DNA from: Robertkochia solimangrovi
Lineage (GTDB): Bacteria; Bacteroidota; Bacteroidia; Flavobacteriales; Flavobacteriaceae
Reading direction: 5' to 3'
Assembly: GCF_007279655.1 (NCBI RefSeq)
Contig: NZ_QKWN01000001.1
Span: 1-64,000, forward strand
Length of the DNA: 64,000 nt
Each line of letters starts with the position of its first letter. Positions within the stretch are counted from its first letter, which is position 1. The notes beneath the pieces were generated by a model, which worked only from the letters and a program-made list of their open reading frames with translations, ran no database searches and was not told the origin of the DNA. The position numbers and the translations under genes are program-made. Positions 54,741-62,753 of the stretch are shown in pieces.

Positions 54741-56189
54741 TTAGAATTTTCTAAAATAAAAAGTGTACCCTAATAAAAATCCAAAGGAATTATAATCGGC
54801 CTGCGTAATGGTGGTGGCCCCTTTTAAAAGATCACCTTCGGTCGGATTACTCAGATTACCGGATTGTTCATAATCACCGGTGGTACCTGTGCTGTAGAGA
54901 ATTCCCAAACTTAAACTACTATTCGTTCTTGTAAACGTTGCTCCGAGAGAAAAATGATACAAATCCCAGGAACTGATCGTAGTACGGATACCATTGCCAT
55001 CATTCAGATCATTATCGAAATAAGACATATCTGAACGCCCTCCGATCATAAATGACAAACTTTCATCGACTGTGTATTCATAACCCAAAGCTACGTTCAA
55101 CACCGATGTCGCCGCGCTTCTTACATTCAGGAATTCATCACTTGAAATATCCGGGGCGAGATCGGCCGGTCTTACAAAGGTTCCGGGAGTGACCTCCATA
55201 ATATCATAGATATCGATCGAGGAAAAATATTGTGCCGCAATTCCAAAGGCATGTTTACCCGAATCGTAATTTACTCCTACTGCCAAGGATGCCGGTGATT
55301 TATATTTCGTTTTTAATTCTGCCTGCCTGTCGGTAGCCACGCCACTCTTTCTTTCCCCATCTTCAAATAACACATTCTTTGCTGCCACATTAGCCGCAGT
55401 TGTTCCCTGTCCTCCAATATTCAGAGAAGGCGTGGTAAGGGTTATCCCAAAACTCCAGGGTTCCATCCGGTAGATCAACCCGAGTTTCATCGAATAACGG
55501 ATGTTATAATAATCGACATTTTGCAAAAGGTTACCCCCAATGAATGATTCTTCAGCATTGTTCTGAAAAATATAGGCAGAGTAACTGCGATTATAGGTAT
55601 GTGATCGGACCGTGATCAGATTGGTAAGTCCGACCGACAGGTTATCCCCTATCTTTCGTCCGATACCGATACCTCCTACTACTTCGTTCACTTTATTCGA
55701 TAAGGCACTTTCCCCAACCAATTCTTCATTTCCCGGACTTATCGCATCATCGATCACATTGAAGTTTCCGTCAACGCGGGCAATTCCTTTGAATTTGAAG
55801 TCCATGGGAACAACAATAGTATAACCCAACTTCCATTCAGAATTCTTCAGGTTTATCATCCCGCCAACCAACAAGGGAACTGAACCAAGATTCTTACTTT
55901 TAAAATCTCCGCGATCACCTAAGGCATTATAGATCTTGATATTCTCAAGCCTGTATGCATTTGCATTGATAGAAATGGAGGCGTTCTCCAGAAAGCCCAA
56001 GCCTCCCGGATTATACCAGATCATCGTGTTATCATTTGCCCCACCGATGACAGCACCTGACATCAATGCGGTTCTGGTACCAAACTGTTGAGACCAATAA
56101 TGGGTATCCTGCCCTAAAGCCACCAGTATTCCTGATAACAGAAAGGTCAGTAGTAGTAGTACGGTATGTATACGTTTAAAAATGATCAT
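54741..56189 (-). CDS. FadL/OmpP1-like outer-membrane barrel protein
   Basis: This outer-membrane beta-barrel has about 482 residues from ATG 56189. The frame extends to 56222 into the preceding gene, but the signal peptide starts at MIIFKRIHTVLLLLTF. The mature N-terminus (GTRTALMSGAVIGGANDNTM, then IWYNPGGLGF) resembles the FadL/OmpP1/PorV-like family with its NPAG-type plug motif. Strands run to the terminal aromatic GYTFYFRKF. The cargo is probably a hydrophobic small molecule; this is inference only. It lies 7 bp after the lipoprotein gene, in one operon. Confidence 0.8.
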   Translation of the reverse strand: MIIFKRIHTVLLLLTFLLSGILVALGQDTHYWSQQFGTRTALMSGAVIGGANDNTMIWYNPGGLGFLENASISINANAYRLENIKIYNALGDRGDFKSKNLGSVPLLVGGMINLKNSEWKLGYTIVVPMDFKFKGIARVDGNFNVIDDAISPGNEELVGESALSNKVNEVVGGIGIGRKIGDNLSVGLTNLITVRSHTYNRSYSAYIFQNNAEESFIGGNLLQNVDYYNIRYSMKLGLIYRMEPWSFGITLTTPSLNIGGQGTTAANVAAKNVLFEDGERKSGVATDRQAELKTKYKSPASLAVGVNYDSGKHAFGIAAQYFSSIDIYDIMEVTPGTFVRPADLAPDISSDEFLNVRSAATSVLNVALGYEYTVDESLSFMIGGRSDMSYFDNDLNDGNGIRTTISSWDLYHFSLGATFTRTNSSLSLGILYSTGTTGDYEQSGNLSNPTEGDLLKGATTITQADYNSFGFLLGYTFYFRKF

Positions 56190-56196
56190 AATGCAA

Positions 56197-56844
56197 CTAC
56201 AAACCCTTTTTGATAACCCCATCTTTCACCAACTGATCAGCCAATGCCTTGGTGTATCCTTCGATAAAGTTCTCGTAATCGGTTGGGTTATAGGTCGCAG
56301 ATTGAGCTGACCACACCAATTCTTCTGTAGCGGTATCATAAAAATTGCTTTCTACAAAATACTTCTTGTCTTCCGTATAATATCCGGGATCATACGTCAT
56401 TGGATAATAACTGGAATAATATCCATAGAATCTGCCATACCCCCCATATCCCATGGGAGCATAGGTCGTTGAACCGGGAACATACCTTGTTGAAGTCTCT
56501 GTATCCTTCAGAGTTACTGTAAAAATGCTTTCACACCCTGTAGACTTGATCTCTTCCAGCAATTCTTCCTTGGTAGGCATGTTCTCCTTCGAGAAAGTCT
56601 GCTTGAAGATATCATGACTCTTAACAGCCTTAACACCTTTTGCACTCACCTTTTCAGCAAGTTCATTTTCCAAAAGATTCTTCAGTTGAACATTGGATCC
56701 GATAAAGGCTATGAACACACTGTTATATTTCTTGTCGAATTTGGCATCCGGATTTTTCCAGGATCCAGTCATTTTGGTGGTGGCTCCTCCACAGGATAAG
56801 AGTAAAAACGCCCCAATAGTCAGAAAAGAGATGAAAATCTTCAT
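56197..56844 (-). CDS. DUF4136-like lipoprotein with Tyr/Gly-rich insert
   Basis: This 215-residue lipoprotein (lipobox LLSC, Cys18) resembles DUF4136-type envelope proteins: an early TGSWKNPDAKFDKKYNSVF strand, helices (LKNLLENELAEKVSAKG) and a C-terminal helix (FIEGYTKALADQLVKDG). A Tyr/Gly/Pro-rich low-complexity stretch at residues about 121-156 (includes MGYGGYGRFYGYYSSYY) interrupts the fold and is probably an exposed loop. It is first in an operon with the FadL-like barrel protein, so the two may work together at the outer membrane. Confidence 0.75.
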   Translation of the reverse strand: MKIFISFLTIGAFLLLSCGGATTKMTGSWKNPDAKFDKKYNSVFIAFIGSNVQLKNLLENELAEKVSAKGVKAVKSHDIFKQTFSKENMPTKEELLEEIKSTGCESIFTVTLKDTETSTRYVPGSTTYAPMGYGGYGRFYGYYSSYYPMTYDPGYYTEDKKYFVESNFYDTATEELVWSAQSATYNPTDYENFIEGYTKALADQLVKDGVIKKGL

Positions 56845-56879
56845 AATACTAATGTTTTAGATACACATCAGTATAAGCG

Positions 56880-56910
56880 GAAAGATAGATGGTTTTAAAA
56901 TTAAGAGCAA
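56880..56910 (-). promoter_or_regulatory. promoter of lipoprotein/FadL-like operon
   Basis: On the minus strand, TTG (56910-56908) is followed by 20 bp and TATCTTTC (56887-56880), one mismatch from TAnnTTTG. The leader would be about 30 nt before the ATG at 56844. Confidence 0.45.
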
Positions 56911-57121
56911 CTAACTAATAATAAGCAATTTATGGATTTTTATTGAATATAAAAACCTTATTAATAAAGTATAACAGTAAAATATTGTTGGTTATTTCCT
57001 ATAACAAAAAAATCATCGGGCAAAAATTAAGGATTTCCTATAACAAGATCTAAAACACAAACTTTGATAGCTCATTATCAGTTATTTATGTTATTTTTAT
57101 CTTGAATTAAATCCAATCAGA

Positions 57122-57706
57122 ATGTCATTTAAATTCAACGTGTTAATCAGAATCAGATACTGTTGCCTGTTCCTGTTGTTCTTTTTCGCTACACAACATA
57201 CTGTAAAAGCTCAGGAAGAAGAAGTTACTATAAATGAAGAAGTCGAAAATGAATCCTGGCTTAAAAATAAATTGTCACTGTATACCGGATATGCCTGGGT
57301 TCCAAAAGGGAGAAACCCGGAAACAGGAAACAAACAAACCATTTTTGCACCCTCTTTGGGACTTTCCTATGAATACTGGTTTGCTGAAAAATGGGCCATA
57401 AGTACCTATGATGATATCGACATCATTAAAGTTGGAATTCAGGAAAAAGACAATAAGATTCTTGAAAGGGAAAACGCTATCCTTCTGACGGTCGGATTTA
57501 CTTATGAGGTGATCCCGAAATGGACATTTGCCATCGGAGCAGGAATTGAAACCGACAAAAATGAAACCCTGAAAGTGATGCGCTTTGGATCTGAATATGT
57601 TATTCTTGAGAAAAACGAATGGGAGCTTTCGGTCTCTTTATGTTATATCAACAAAGATGTTTATGACATTATAGGCATTGGGTTTGTCTTTGGTAAGAAG
57701 TTCTGA
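57122..57706 (+). CDS. predicted outer-membrane barrel protein
   Basis: This 194-residue protein has a signal peptide (about 1-29, ending VKAQ), an acidic linker (EEEVTINEEVENE) and then alternating strands with aromatic girdle residues (LSLYTGYAWVP, LGLSYEYWFAEKWAI, AILLTVGFTYEV, ELSVSLCYINKD). It ends in Phe (GFVFGKKF). This is the layout of a small outer-membrane beta-barrel, about eight strands. No specific family is recognised. The 277 bp before it are AT-rich without a clear promoter. Confidence 0.7.
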   Translation: MSFKFNVLIRIRYCCLFLLFFFATQHTVKAQEEEVTINEEVENESWLKNKLSLYTGYAWVPKGRNPETGNKQTIFAPSLGLSYEYWFAEKWAISTYDDIDIIKVGIQEKDNKILERENAILLTVGFTYEVIPKWTFAIGAGIETDKNETLKVMRFGSEYVILEKNEWELSVSLCYINKDVYDIIGIGFVFGKKF

Positions 57707-57726
57707 ATACGTCGGTGAATATATAT

Positions 57727-58368
57727 TTAGTTCAACCTGAAAACAAGTCCGCCACCTAAACTAAATTGCACAAAACTGGAATACGTATTAAGTCCTACCT
57801 GCGGTCCATATCCGGAAAAATAAAGCCCGCCACCGATGGCCTGAGGCGAGGAGATCAATTGTGCCTGTAATCTGAATCCAGCCCTGGTAGAAAGCCAGTA
57901 AGTACCACCGAGACGTGCTCCCCATGCAAACTTCGTTCCATTAGAACTACTACCGGTTGAAGGGTCTTTAACATTGATGATAGCGATCCCTCCAAGAAGA
58001 CCAAAAAAACCTTCCAATGGTGACCCCACCCTGCGAAAATATTGATTCCCCCCTGCCAGAATGTAATTGATTCCTAAGTCGAAATCAACATATTCAACGG
58101 AAGTATTCAACGATCTGAAGTAGGTAGGTGCGTGCGTATCCATGCGTAGATATAGCAATTCAATTCCTGTATGGGGGGCTGGAAGGAATTCAATTCCCCC
58201 ACCCCACTGAGCACTTCCTTTGATCTTTCCATCATAATATTCACGGGAAGAATAATATGAATTGAAACTGTCGTCAAAAGCATAATTCAAATAGACATTC
58301 AATCTTGTTTCCTGGGCCAATCCGTTGGCACTTACGAAAAACAAGGCAATAATGATAAAGTATTTCAT
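57727..58368 (-). CDS. predicted outer-membrane barrel protein
   Basis: This 213-residue protein has a signal peptide (about 1-18, ending GLAQ) and a barrel-like mature part (WGGGIEFLPAPHTGIELLYLR, FDLGINYILAGGNQYF, GAFRLQAQ-type strands) ending FSLGGGLVFRLN. It resembles small porin-like or OmpX/opacity-type proteins. It is convergent with the other barrel gene, 20 bp away, and is not obviously its paralogue. Function unknown. Confidence 0.7.
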   Translation of the reverse strand: MKYFIIIALFFVSANGLAQETRLNVYLNYAFDDSFNSYYSSREYYDGKIKGSAQWGGGIEFLPAPHTGIELLYLRMDTHAPTYFRSLNTSVEYVDFDLGINYILAGGNQYFRRVGSPLEGFFGLLGGIAIINVKDPSTGSSSNGTKFAWGARLGGTYWLSTRAGFRLQAQLISSPQAIGGGLYFSGYGPQVGLNTYSSFVQFSLGGGLVFRLN

Positions 58369-58529
58369 AGTAACAGATTTATCTAAAATTGAAAAGCAGT
58401 GTAGGAAAGCTCGGGAATATCTTCTTGATTAAAGATAGTTATTTTGTAGAAATATTTTTTCATATATTACTGACATACTGATTATTACTAAAATATTAAA
58501 GGAATTAACATTACTAAAAAACTTCGACG

Positions 58530-58901
58530 ATGAAACTTGGTGCCTTTTCCCTGAGTCTGGCGGTCAACGACCTTTCAGCTTCCAAAGAATTCTATACGAA
58601 AATCGGGTTTGAGATCTTCGCCGGTAGTGAAGCTCAAAAGTATCTGATCATGAAGAACGGGGATGCTCTCATCGGACTTTTCGAGGGAATGTTCGAGAAT
58701 AATATCATTACTTTTAATCCCGGCTGGAATCAAAATGCAGAAACCCAGATGAAATTCGATGATATAAGAAGTATCCAAAAGGATTTTAAATCAAATGGTC
58801 TGACACTGCTGACAGAAGCAGATCCCGGTTCTAAAGGCCCCGCGAATTTCCTGATAAAAGATCCGGATGGAAATATAATTCTGATCGATCAACACGTTTG
58901 A
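58530..58901 (+). CDS. VOC-family (glyoxalase-fold) protein
   Basis: This 123-residue cytoplasmic protein has the vicinal-oxygen-chelate fold: two beta-alpha-beta-beta-beta units, with SLAVNDLSASKEFYTKIGFEI at the start and FLIKDPDGNIILIDQ at the end. The usual metal-binding His near the N-terminus is not evident; Gln and Asp candidates occur in the C-terminal DPDGN/IDQH. It could be a glyoxalase-like enzyme or a drug-binding protein. It is a single gene. Confidence 0.85.
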   Translation: MKLGAFSLSLAVNDLSASKEFYTKIGFEIFAGSEAQKYLIMKNGDALIGLFEGMFENNIITFNPGWNQNAETQMKFDDIRSIQKDFKSNGLTLLTEADPGSKGPANFLIKDPDGNIILIDQHV

Positions 58902-58978
58902 ACAACCCATAGGTTCTATTTGAAATAACCTTTAAGAAAAGTACAAAGTGTGTCGTGGGTATCCCGTACAAAATTCTA

Positions 58979-59025
58979 TTGCCCATATCTTTAAACTTCC
59001 GTATTTTTGTGTACTATATACGCAA
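58979..59025 (+). promoter_or_regulatory. promoter with overlapping operator, NrtR-like gene
   Basis: TTG (58979-58981), 20 bp and TATTTTTG (59002-59009) form a good Bacteroidota promoter with its start near 59016. TTGTGTA (59007-59013), CTATA and TACGCAA (59019-59025) form an inverted repeat with 6 of 7 matching arm positions, directly over the -7 box and start point. This looks like an autoregulatory operator. The promoter also rules out the upstream TTG start at 59007. Confidence 0.6.
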
Positions 59026-59027
59026 AG

Positions 59028-59723
59028 ATGTCATTCAAATCGGAACAACACATAAAGGTGGCTGTAGATGCAGTAGTGTTTGGTTACATACAAAATCACT
59101 TGCAAATCCTGTTAACGAAACAGAACCATGGAAGCGGCATTCCTAAATGGGCATTACCCGGAGGTTTTGTCAAAGATAATGAATCTGTTGAATGTGCAGT
59201 TTCGAGAGAATTACAGGAAGAAACAGGAGTGAATGTGAATTATCTGGAACAATTATTCACGTTTGGCTCGGTGGATCGTGACCACCGCGGTAGAGTTGTA
59301 AGTGTAGCCTATCTGGCTCTTATCAATCCACGTCATTTTATCCTTTGTACTTCCAGAGAAGATATGGAAACAGAATGGTTTAATCTGGATGAAATTCCGG
59401 ATCTTGCCTATGATCATAAAGAGATCATCGAAAAAGGATGGGAACGTTTAAAGGCTAAGATCAATTATCAACCCGTAGGATTCGAATTGCTTAAAAGAGA
59501 ATTTCCATTCTCAGATCTGGAAAACCTCTATCAGACCATATTGAATAAAAAGATCGATCGCAGAAACTTCCGAAAGAAGATCATGAGTTACGATCTATTG
59601 TTAGAAACCGATAAGATCTATCAACCAAAAAGCGGTCGTCCCGCTAAATTATATAAGTTCAATCACAGGAAATACCGTAAACTTGAAAAAGACGGTTTCC
59701 ACTTTGAGGTAAAATTCGCCTGA
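59028..59723 (+). CDS. NrtR-like Nudix transcriptional regulator
   Basis: This protein has about 231 residues from ATG 59028. The N-terminal Nudix domain (about 8-140) carries a complete Nudix box, G-x5-E-x7-REL-x-EE-x-GV, in GGFVKDNE and SRELQEETGV. The C-terminal winged-helix domain (about 150-231) contains FRKKIMSYDLLLETD and SGRPAKLYKFN. This is the NrtR architecture: a DNA-binding repressor that senses ADP-ribose-like or sugar-phosphate ligands. Many NrtR proteins have a degenerate Nudix box; here it is intact, so hydrolase activity is possible. In Bacteroidota relatives regulate NAD or pentose genes; no such target is adjacent here. Confidence 0.88.
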   Translation: MSFKSEQHIKVAVDAVVFGYIQNHLQILLTKQNHGSGIPKWALPGGFVKDNESVECAVSRELQEETGVNVNYLEQLFTFGSVDRDHRGRVVSVAYLALINPRHFILCTSREDMETEWFNLDEIPDLAYDHKEIIEKGWERLKAKINYQPVGFELLKREFPFSDLENLYQTILNKKIDRRNFRKKIMSYDLLLETDKIYQPKSGRPAKLYKFNHRKYRKLEKDGFHFEVKFA

Positions 59724-59929
59724 TCTTCCTATGGCTAACACTTCGGGAGAAAGACCTCTTTAAGGTAAGTCTGTATCTCAAAATCAAGCAAAAAATCATC
59801 TGATAAAAGCGATAAATCCAATTTCTCCTTTGGATTTTTAAGTTACTGCAACTGTGTTAATTATACATTTACACGTTATTAACCCACTTGTAATGGCCTT
59901 CAAAGGCATATTTTCACTTTTTTTTAACT

Positions 59930-59971
59930 TTTGTAGTGCATTTCATCGATTTTATAGTGCACTTTACCGAT
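59930..59971. repeat. tandem 21-bp direct repeats in intergenic region
   Basis: Two adjacent 21-bp units, TTTGTAGTGCATTTCATCGAT (split 59930-59950) and its copy at 59951-59971, agree at 17 of 21 positions and share TAGTGCA and CGAT. The period equals two helical turns, typical of tandem protein-binding sites. They lie about 100 bp before the small membrane protein gene, within the 349-bp gap after the Nudix regulator; the rest of that gap is AT-rich with nothing else recognised. Confidence 0.5.
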
Positions 59972-60072
59972 ATTTGATTTATATTCGTAAGCCCGCTTTG
60001 ATTGATTAATAGCTGAAATACAATCAAGTAACCTATTTTTTACCATTTTGAACTATTTAACCCCGAAAAACT

Positions 60073-60552
60073 ATGTCTTACTCAGCAAAATCAAACCATT
60101 CTCTTGCGGCAAGAATCATTCTGGAATCAAAGGCTGAACTAGCCAAGGGGAATATCAGAATTGCAGAAATGATCTATTACGTGATCGGAGCCGTCAACTT
60201 CGTGATCGCCCTAGGCCTTTACCTCTATGCCAGATCTCTGTCGGTAGACGACAGTTTCCTGCTTATGACAAGGAATATTGTCATCAAAGCTGCCTTTGTA
60301 CCTATCCTGTTAGGAAATCTCTATCTTTTACTGGGTAGTCTTTTCCAAAAACACACAGGTCCCGTTATGTTCACCGGTATTTTTGTGATGGTCATGAAAA
60401 TCTTATTTCAGATTGTTTCCTCCGGATTTTATAACGCCATAGGGTTTGAATTCATTTTGGATGTAATGTGTTGCATTGCACTGATATGTGCTGCAGTTTT
60501 TTACATAAGATCAAAACATATAATCGAAGAAGTGGAAAAGAAAATACTCTAA
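60073..60552 (+). CDS. four-helix membrane protein of unknown function
   Basis: This 159-residue protein has a soluble N-terminal helix (residues about 1-28) and four hydrophobic helices: about 34-53 (YYVIGAVNFVIALGLYLYA), about 68-87, about 95-114 and about 123-147. It ends in a charged tail (IIEEVEKKIL). No family is recognised. It has its own terminator, and the tandem 21-bp repeats upstream may control it. Confidence 0.7.
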   Translation: MSYSAKSNHSLAARIILESKAELAKGNIRIAEMIYYVIGAVNFVIALGLYLYARSLSVDDSFLLMTRNIVIKAAFVPILLGNLYLLLGSLFQKHTGPVMFTGIFVMVMKILFQIVSSGFYNAIGFEFILDVMCCIALICAAVFYIRSKHIIEEVEKKIL

Positions 60553-60565
60553 TTGTCGGGAGAAT

Positions 60566-60592
60566 ATGCCGGAAATATGACCGGCATTTTTT
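60566..60592 (+). terminator. rho-independent terminator
   Basis: ATGCCGG (60566-60572) pairs with CCGGCAT (60581-60587) around an 8-nt loop and is followed by six T. It lies 14 bp after the stop of the four-helix membrane protein gene. Confidence 0.85.
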
Positions 60593-60609
60593 CTTTACAC
60601 CAGGTAAGA

Positions 60610-60634
60610 GGTTGTCCTGTTCGGACAGCCTTTT
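60610..60634 (+). terminator. second, tandem rho-independent terminator
   Basis: GGTTGTCC (60610-60617) pairs with GGACAGCC (60623-60630) with one G-T pair, 5-nt loop, followed by TTTT. It backs up the terminator at 60566. Confidence 0.6.
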
Positions 60635-60654
60635 ATTAATTCATAGAATACCCT

Positions 60655-60689
60655 TAAAAAAGAGCCGGGTTCAAGGTTTCCCGGCTCTT
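60655..60689 (-). terminator. terminator of the GH97 operon
   Basis: On the minus strand a 10-bp stem (AAGAGCCGGG 60660-60669 with CCCGGCTCTT 60680-60689) is followed by a run of T (60661-60656). It lies 25 bp after the GH97 stop codon. Confidence 0.85.
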
Positions 60690-60713
60690 ACAGTTCAAGC
60701 TAACACCAAATAA

Positions 60714-62753
60714 TTATTCCGTTACCGGAATAAATTTAATCGCGGCCCCACCTCCGGGTGCCAATGCTATAGTTAGTTTATCTCCATTTGTGTAGTTCTC
60801 GGTAGAGAACTTAATCGGATATGGATCTGTCCGGTAATCGGCTCCTTCCCCATCGGTATAAAGTTCCGCTCGATATTTGCCATCTCCCAGAAAGTTCAGA
60901 TCTATATCCAGCTTCCTTGAATTTTCATCGGTAATTACTCCCATGTACCAGTTTTCACCTTCCCATTCCTTTCTTGCAATGGCAACATAGTCCCCTATTT
61001 TCGAATCAGGAACAACCGTTTCAGACCATATGGCCGGGACATCCCTGACAAAATTAAATGCTGGATTACCCTCATAATTCTCTGGGAGATCAGCCGCCAT
61101 TTGTTGCGGACTGAAGAGAACGACATAAAGGGCCAACTGTTTTGCCAAAGTGGTTTGAACACGGGTGCCGGATGCAGTTTTATAATCAAAATCAAATATC
61201 CCTGGTGTAAAATCAAATGGTCCGGATAACATTCTGGTAAACGGCATCACCGTGGTATGTTCCGGTGTATTACCCCCATCCGGCGACCAGGCATTATATT
61301 CTTGTCCTCTGCCTCCTTCCTGTGTCATAAGATTAGGATACGTACGCTGAATACCGGTACCTTTTACGGGCTCATGATTATCGATCATAATATGATATTT
61401 GGCAGCGGTCTCTATAACCTTGCGATAGTGTCTCACGCCAAACTGGCTATCATGCCATTCTTTCTTATCCAGATATTTATTTACATAACCCGTCTTCACG
61501 GCATTAACTCCTAACTTCTCATACATCCCAAAAGCATCCTCCAATTGTGATTCATAATGCGTGGCCGCTCCTGCAGTCTCATGATGTCCGATGAGCCTGA
61601 CATTTCTACTTGCCGCATATTTTGTTATCTCATCCAGATCAAAATCAGGATAAGCCTCTGTAAAACTAAAAGCCGTACCATCTGCGGTCCAATCTCCATC
61701 CCACCCAAGGTTCCAACCTTCCACTAAAACTCCGTCAAAGTTGTTATCAGAAGCAAAATCGATGTATTTTTTTGTGTTTGCAGTGGTAGCTCCATGCTTT
61801 TCACCCTGACCCCAGGTATATTTATCCAGATGCATCCCCCACCAGATACCGATATATTTAGAAGGAACGATCCAGGATGTATCGTCGATCTTTGAAGGCT
61901 CATTAAGATTGAGCATCATGGTAGAAGTGACAAGATCACCAGGAGTATCTCCGATCATAACTATACGCCATGGAGTATTAAAAGGTGCTTTTGTGTATAC
62001 TTTAATCCCATCAGCCCACGGCACCAAATCACTTTTATAGCGATTGTTTCCAGTGTTTAGCAAGGTCATCGATGCAAAATCTGTAAGGTTTGCTTCGTGA
62101 ATTGCCAAATATTTATCATTGACCGATTCAAAGGTTGCCGGAGTATTGATCGTATCAGTAGCGCTGATTTCAGTTCTTCTGTAAAAACTTTCATAATAGC
62201 TGTTCTCTCTGTGTACCGGCATCCACCAAACCTCCTCATCGGAAGGAAAAGTGAATTCTGTCAGTTCATCTGTAATCCTCACATCCTCCATCCCCGGTTG
62301 TTCCGGAAAATGATATCGAAACGCAATACCATCATCAAAGGCACGAAAGATGAAATTTATCCGTCGACCCTCATTTCCCTTTTCCTTTAATTGCAACGAG
62401 AGTTCATTATACTTGTCCTGAATCTTGCGGAATTCGCCCCAAGGCTGCTCCCAGAACTCATCTACAGAATCAACGGCGATACTTTCAACTTCCAGATCAG
62501 TATTGATTGGATTCTGATCCATAAATTTAAAACCCAATGCTGAACTGAGTATGATCTGTTTCCCGGAAGAATTTATTTCATAGCTGGGTTCTCCGCTATC
62601 AGATAGCCTAAAGATCACTTCATGATTATGATTTGGAGAATAGACGGAGTATTGCACTTTTCTGTCACAGGAAGTGATTACAATACTTAAGATAAATAGT
62701 AAGAGTACTATTGTAATTCTTTTATATTTCACTTGATCTAATTTAAATTCCAT
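60714..62753 (-). CDS. glycoside hydrolase family 97 (SusB-like)
   Basis: This lipoprotein has about 679 residues from ATG 62753 (lipobox ITSC); the frame extends to 62951 but that part overlaps the upstream gene. The GH97 domains are in order: N-terminal beta-sandwich (VYSPNHNHEVIFRLSDSGEP), (beta/alpha)8 catalytic barrel (GVLVEGWNLGWDGDW, RLIGHHETAG, IMIDNHEPVKGTG, LMTQEGGRGQEYN) and a C-terminal beta domain ending GGGAAIKFIPV. The HHET, NHEP and EG-RGQE glutamates resemble the inverting alpha-glucosidase group of SusB more than the retaining group, but this is inference. It overlaps the GH99-like gene by 11 bp. Confidence 0.92.
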   Translation of the reverse strand: MEFKLDQVKYKRITIVLLLFILSIVITSCDRKVQYSVYSPNHNHEVIFRLSDSGEPSYEINSSGKQIILSSALGFKFMDQNPINTDLEVESIAVDSVDEFWEQPWGEFRKIQDKYNELSLQLKEKGNEGRRINFIFRAFDDGIAFRYHFPEQPGMEDVRITDELTEFTFPSDEEVWWMPVHRENSYYESFYRRTEISATDTINTPATFESVNDKYLAIHEANLTDFASMTLLNTGNNRYKSDLVPWADGIKVYTKAPFNTPWRIVMIGDTPGDLVTSTMMLNLNEPSKIDDTSWIVPSKYIGIWWGMHLDKYTWGQGEKHGATTANTKKYIDFASDNNFDGVLVEGWNLGWDGDWTADGTAFSFTEAYPDFDLDEITKYAASRNVRLIGHHETAGAATHYESQLEDAFGMYEKLGVNAVKTGYVNKYLDKKEWHDSQFGVRHYRKVIETAAKYHIMIDNHEPVKGTGIQRTYPNLMTQEGGRGQEYNAWSPDGGNTPEHTTVMPFTRMLSGPFDFTPGIFDFDYKTASGTRVQTTLAKQLALYVVLFSPQQMAADLPENYEGNPAFNFVRDVPAIWSETVVPDSKIGDYVAIARKEWEGENWYMGVITDENSRKLDIDLNFLGDGKYRAELYTDGEGADYRTDPYPIKFSTENYTNGDKLTIALAPGGGAAIKFIPVTE

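Noticed and set aside
59007-59027. TTG start for the NrtR-like protein
   Set aside because: This TTG lies inside the -7 box and before the predicted transcription start.
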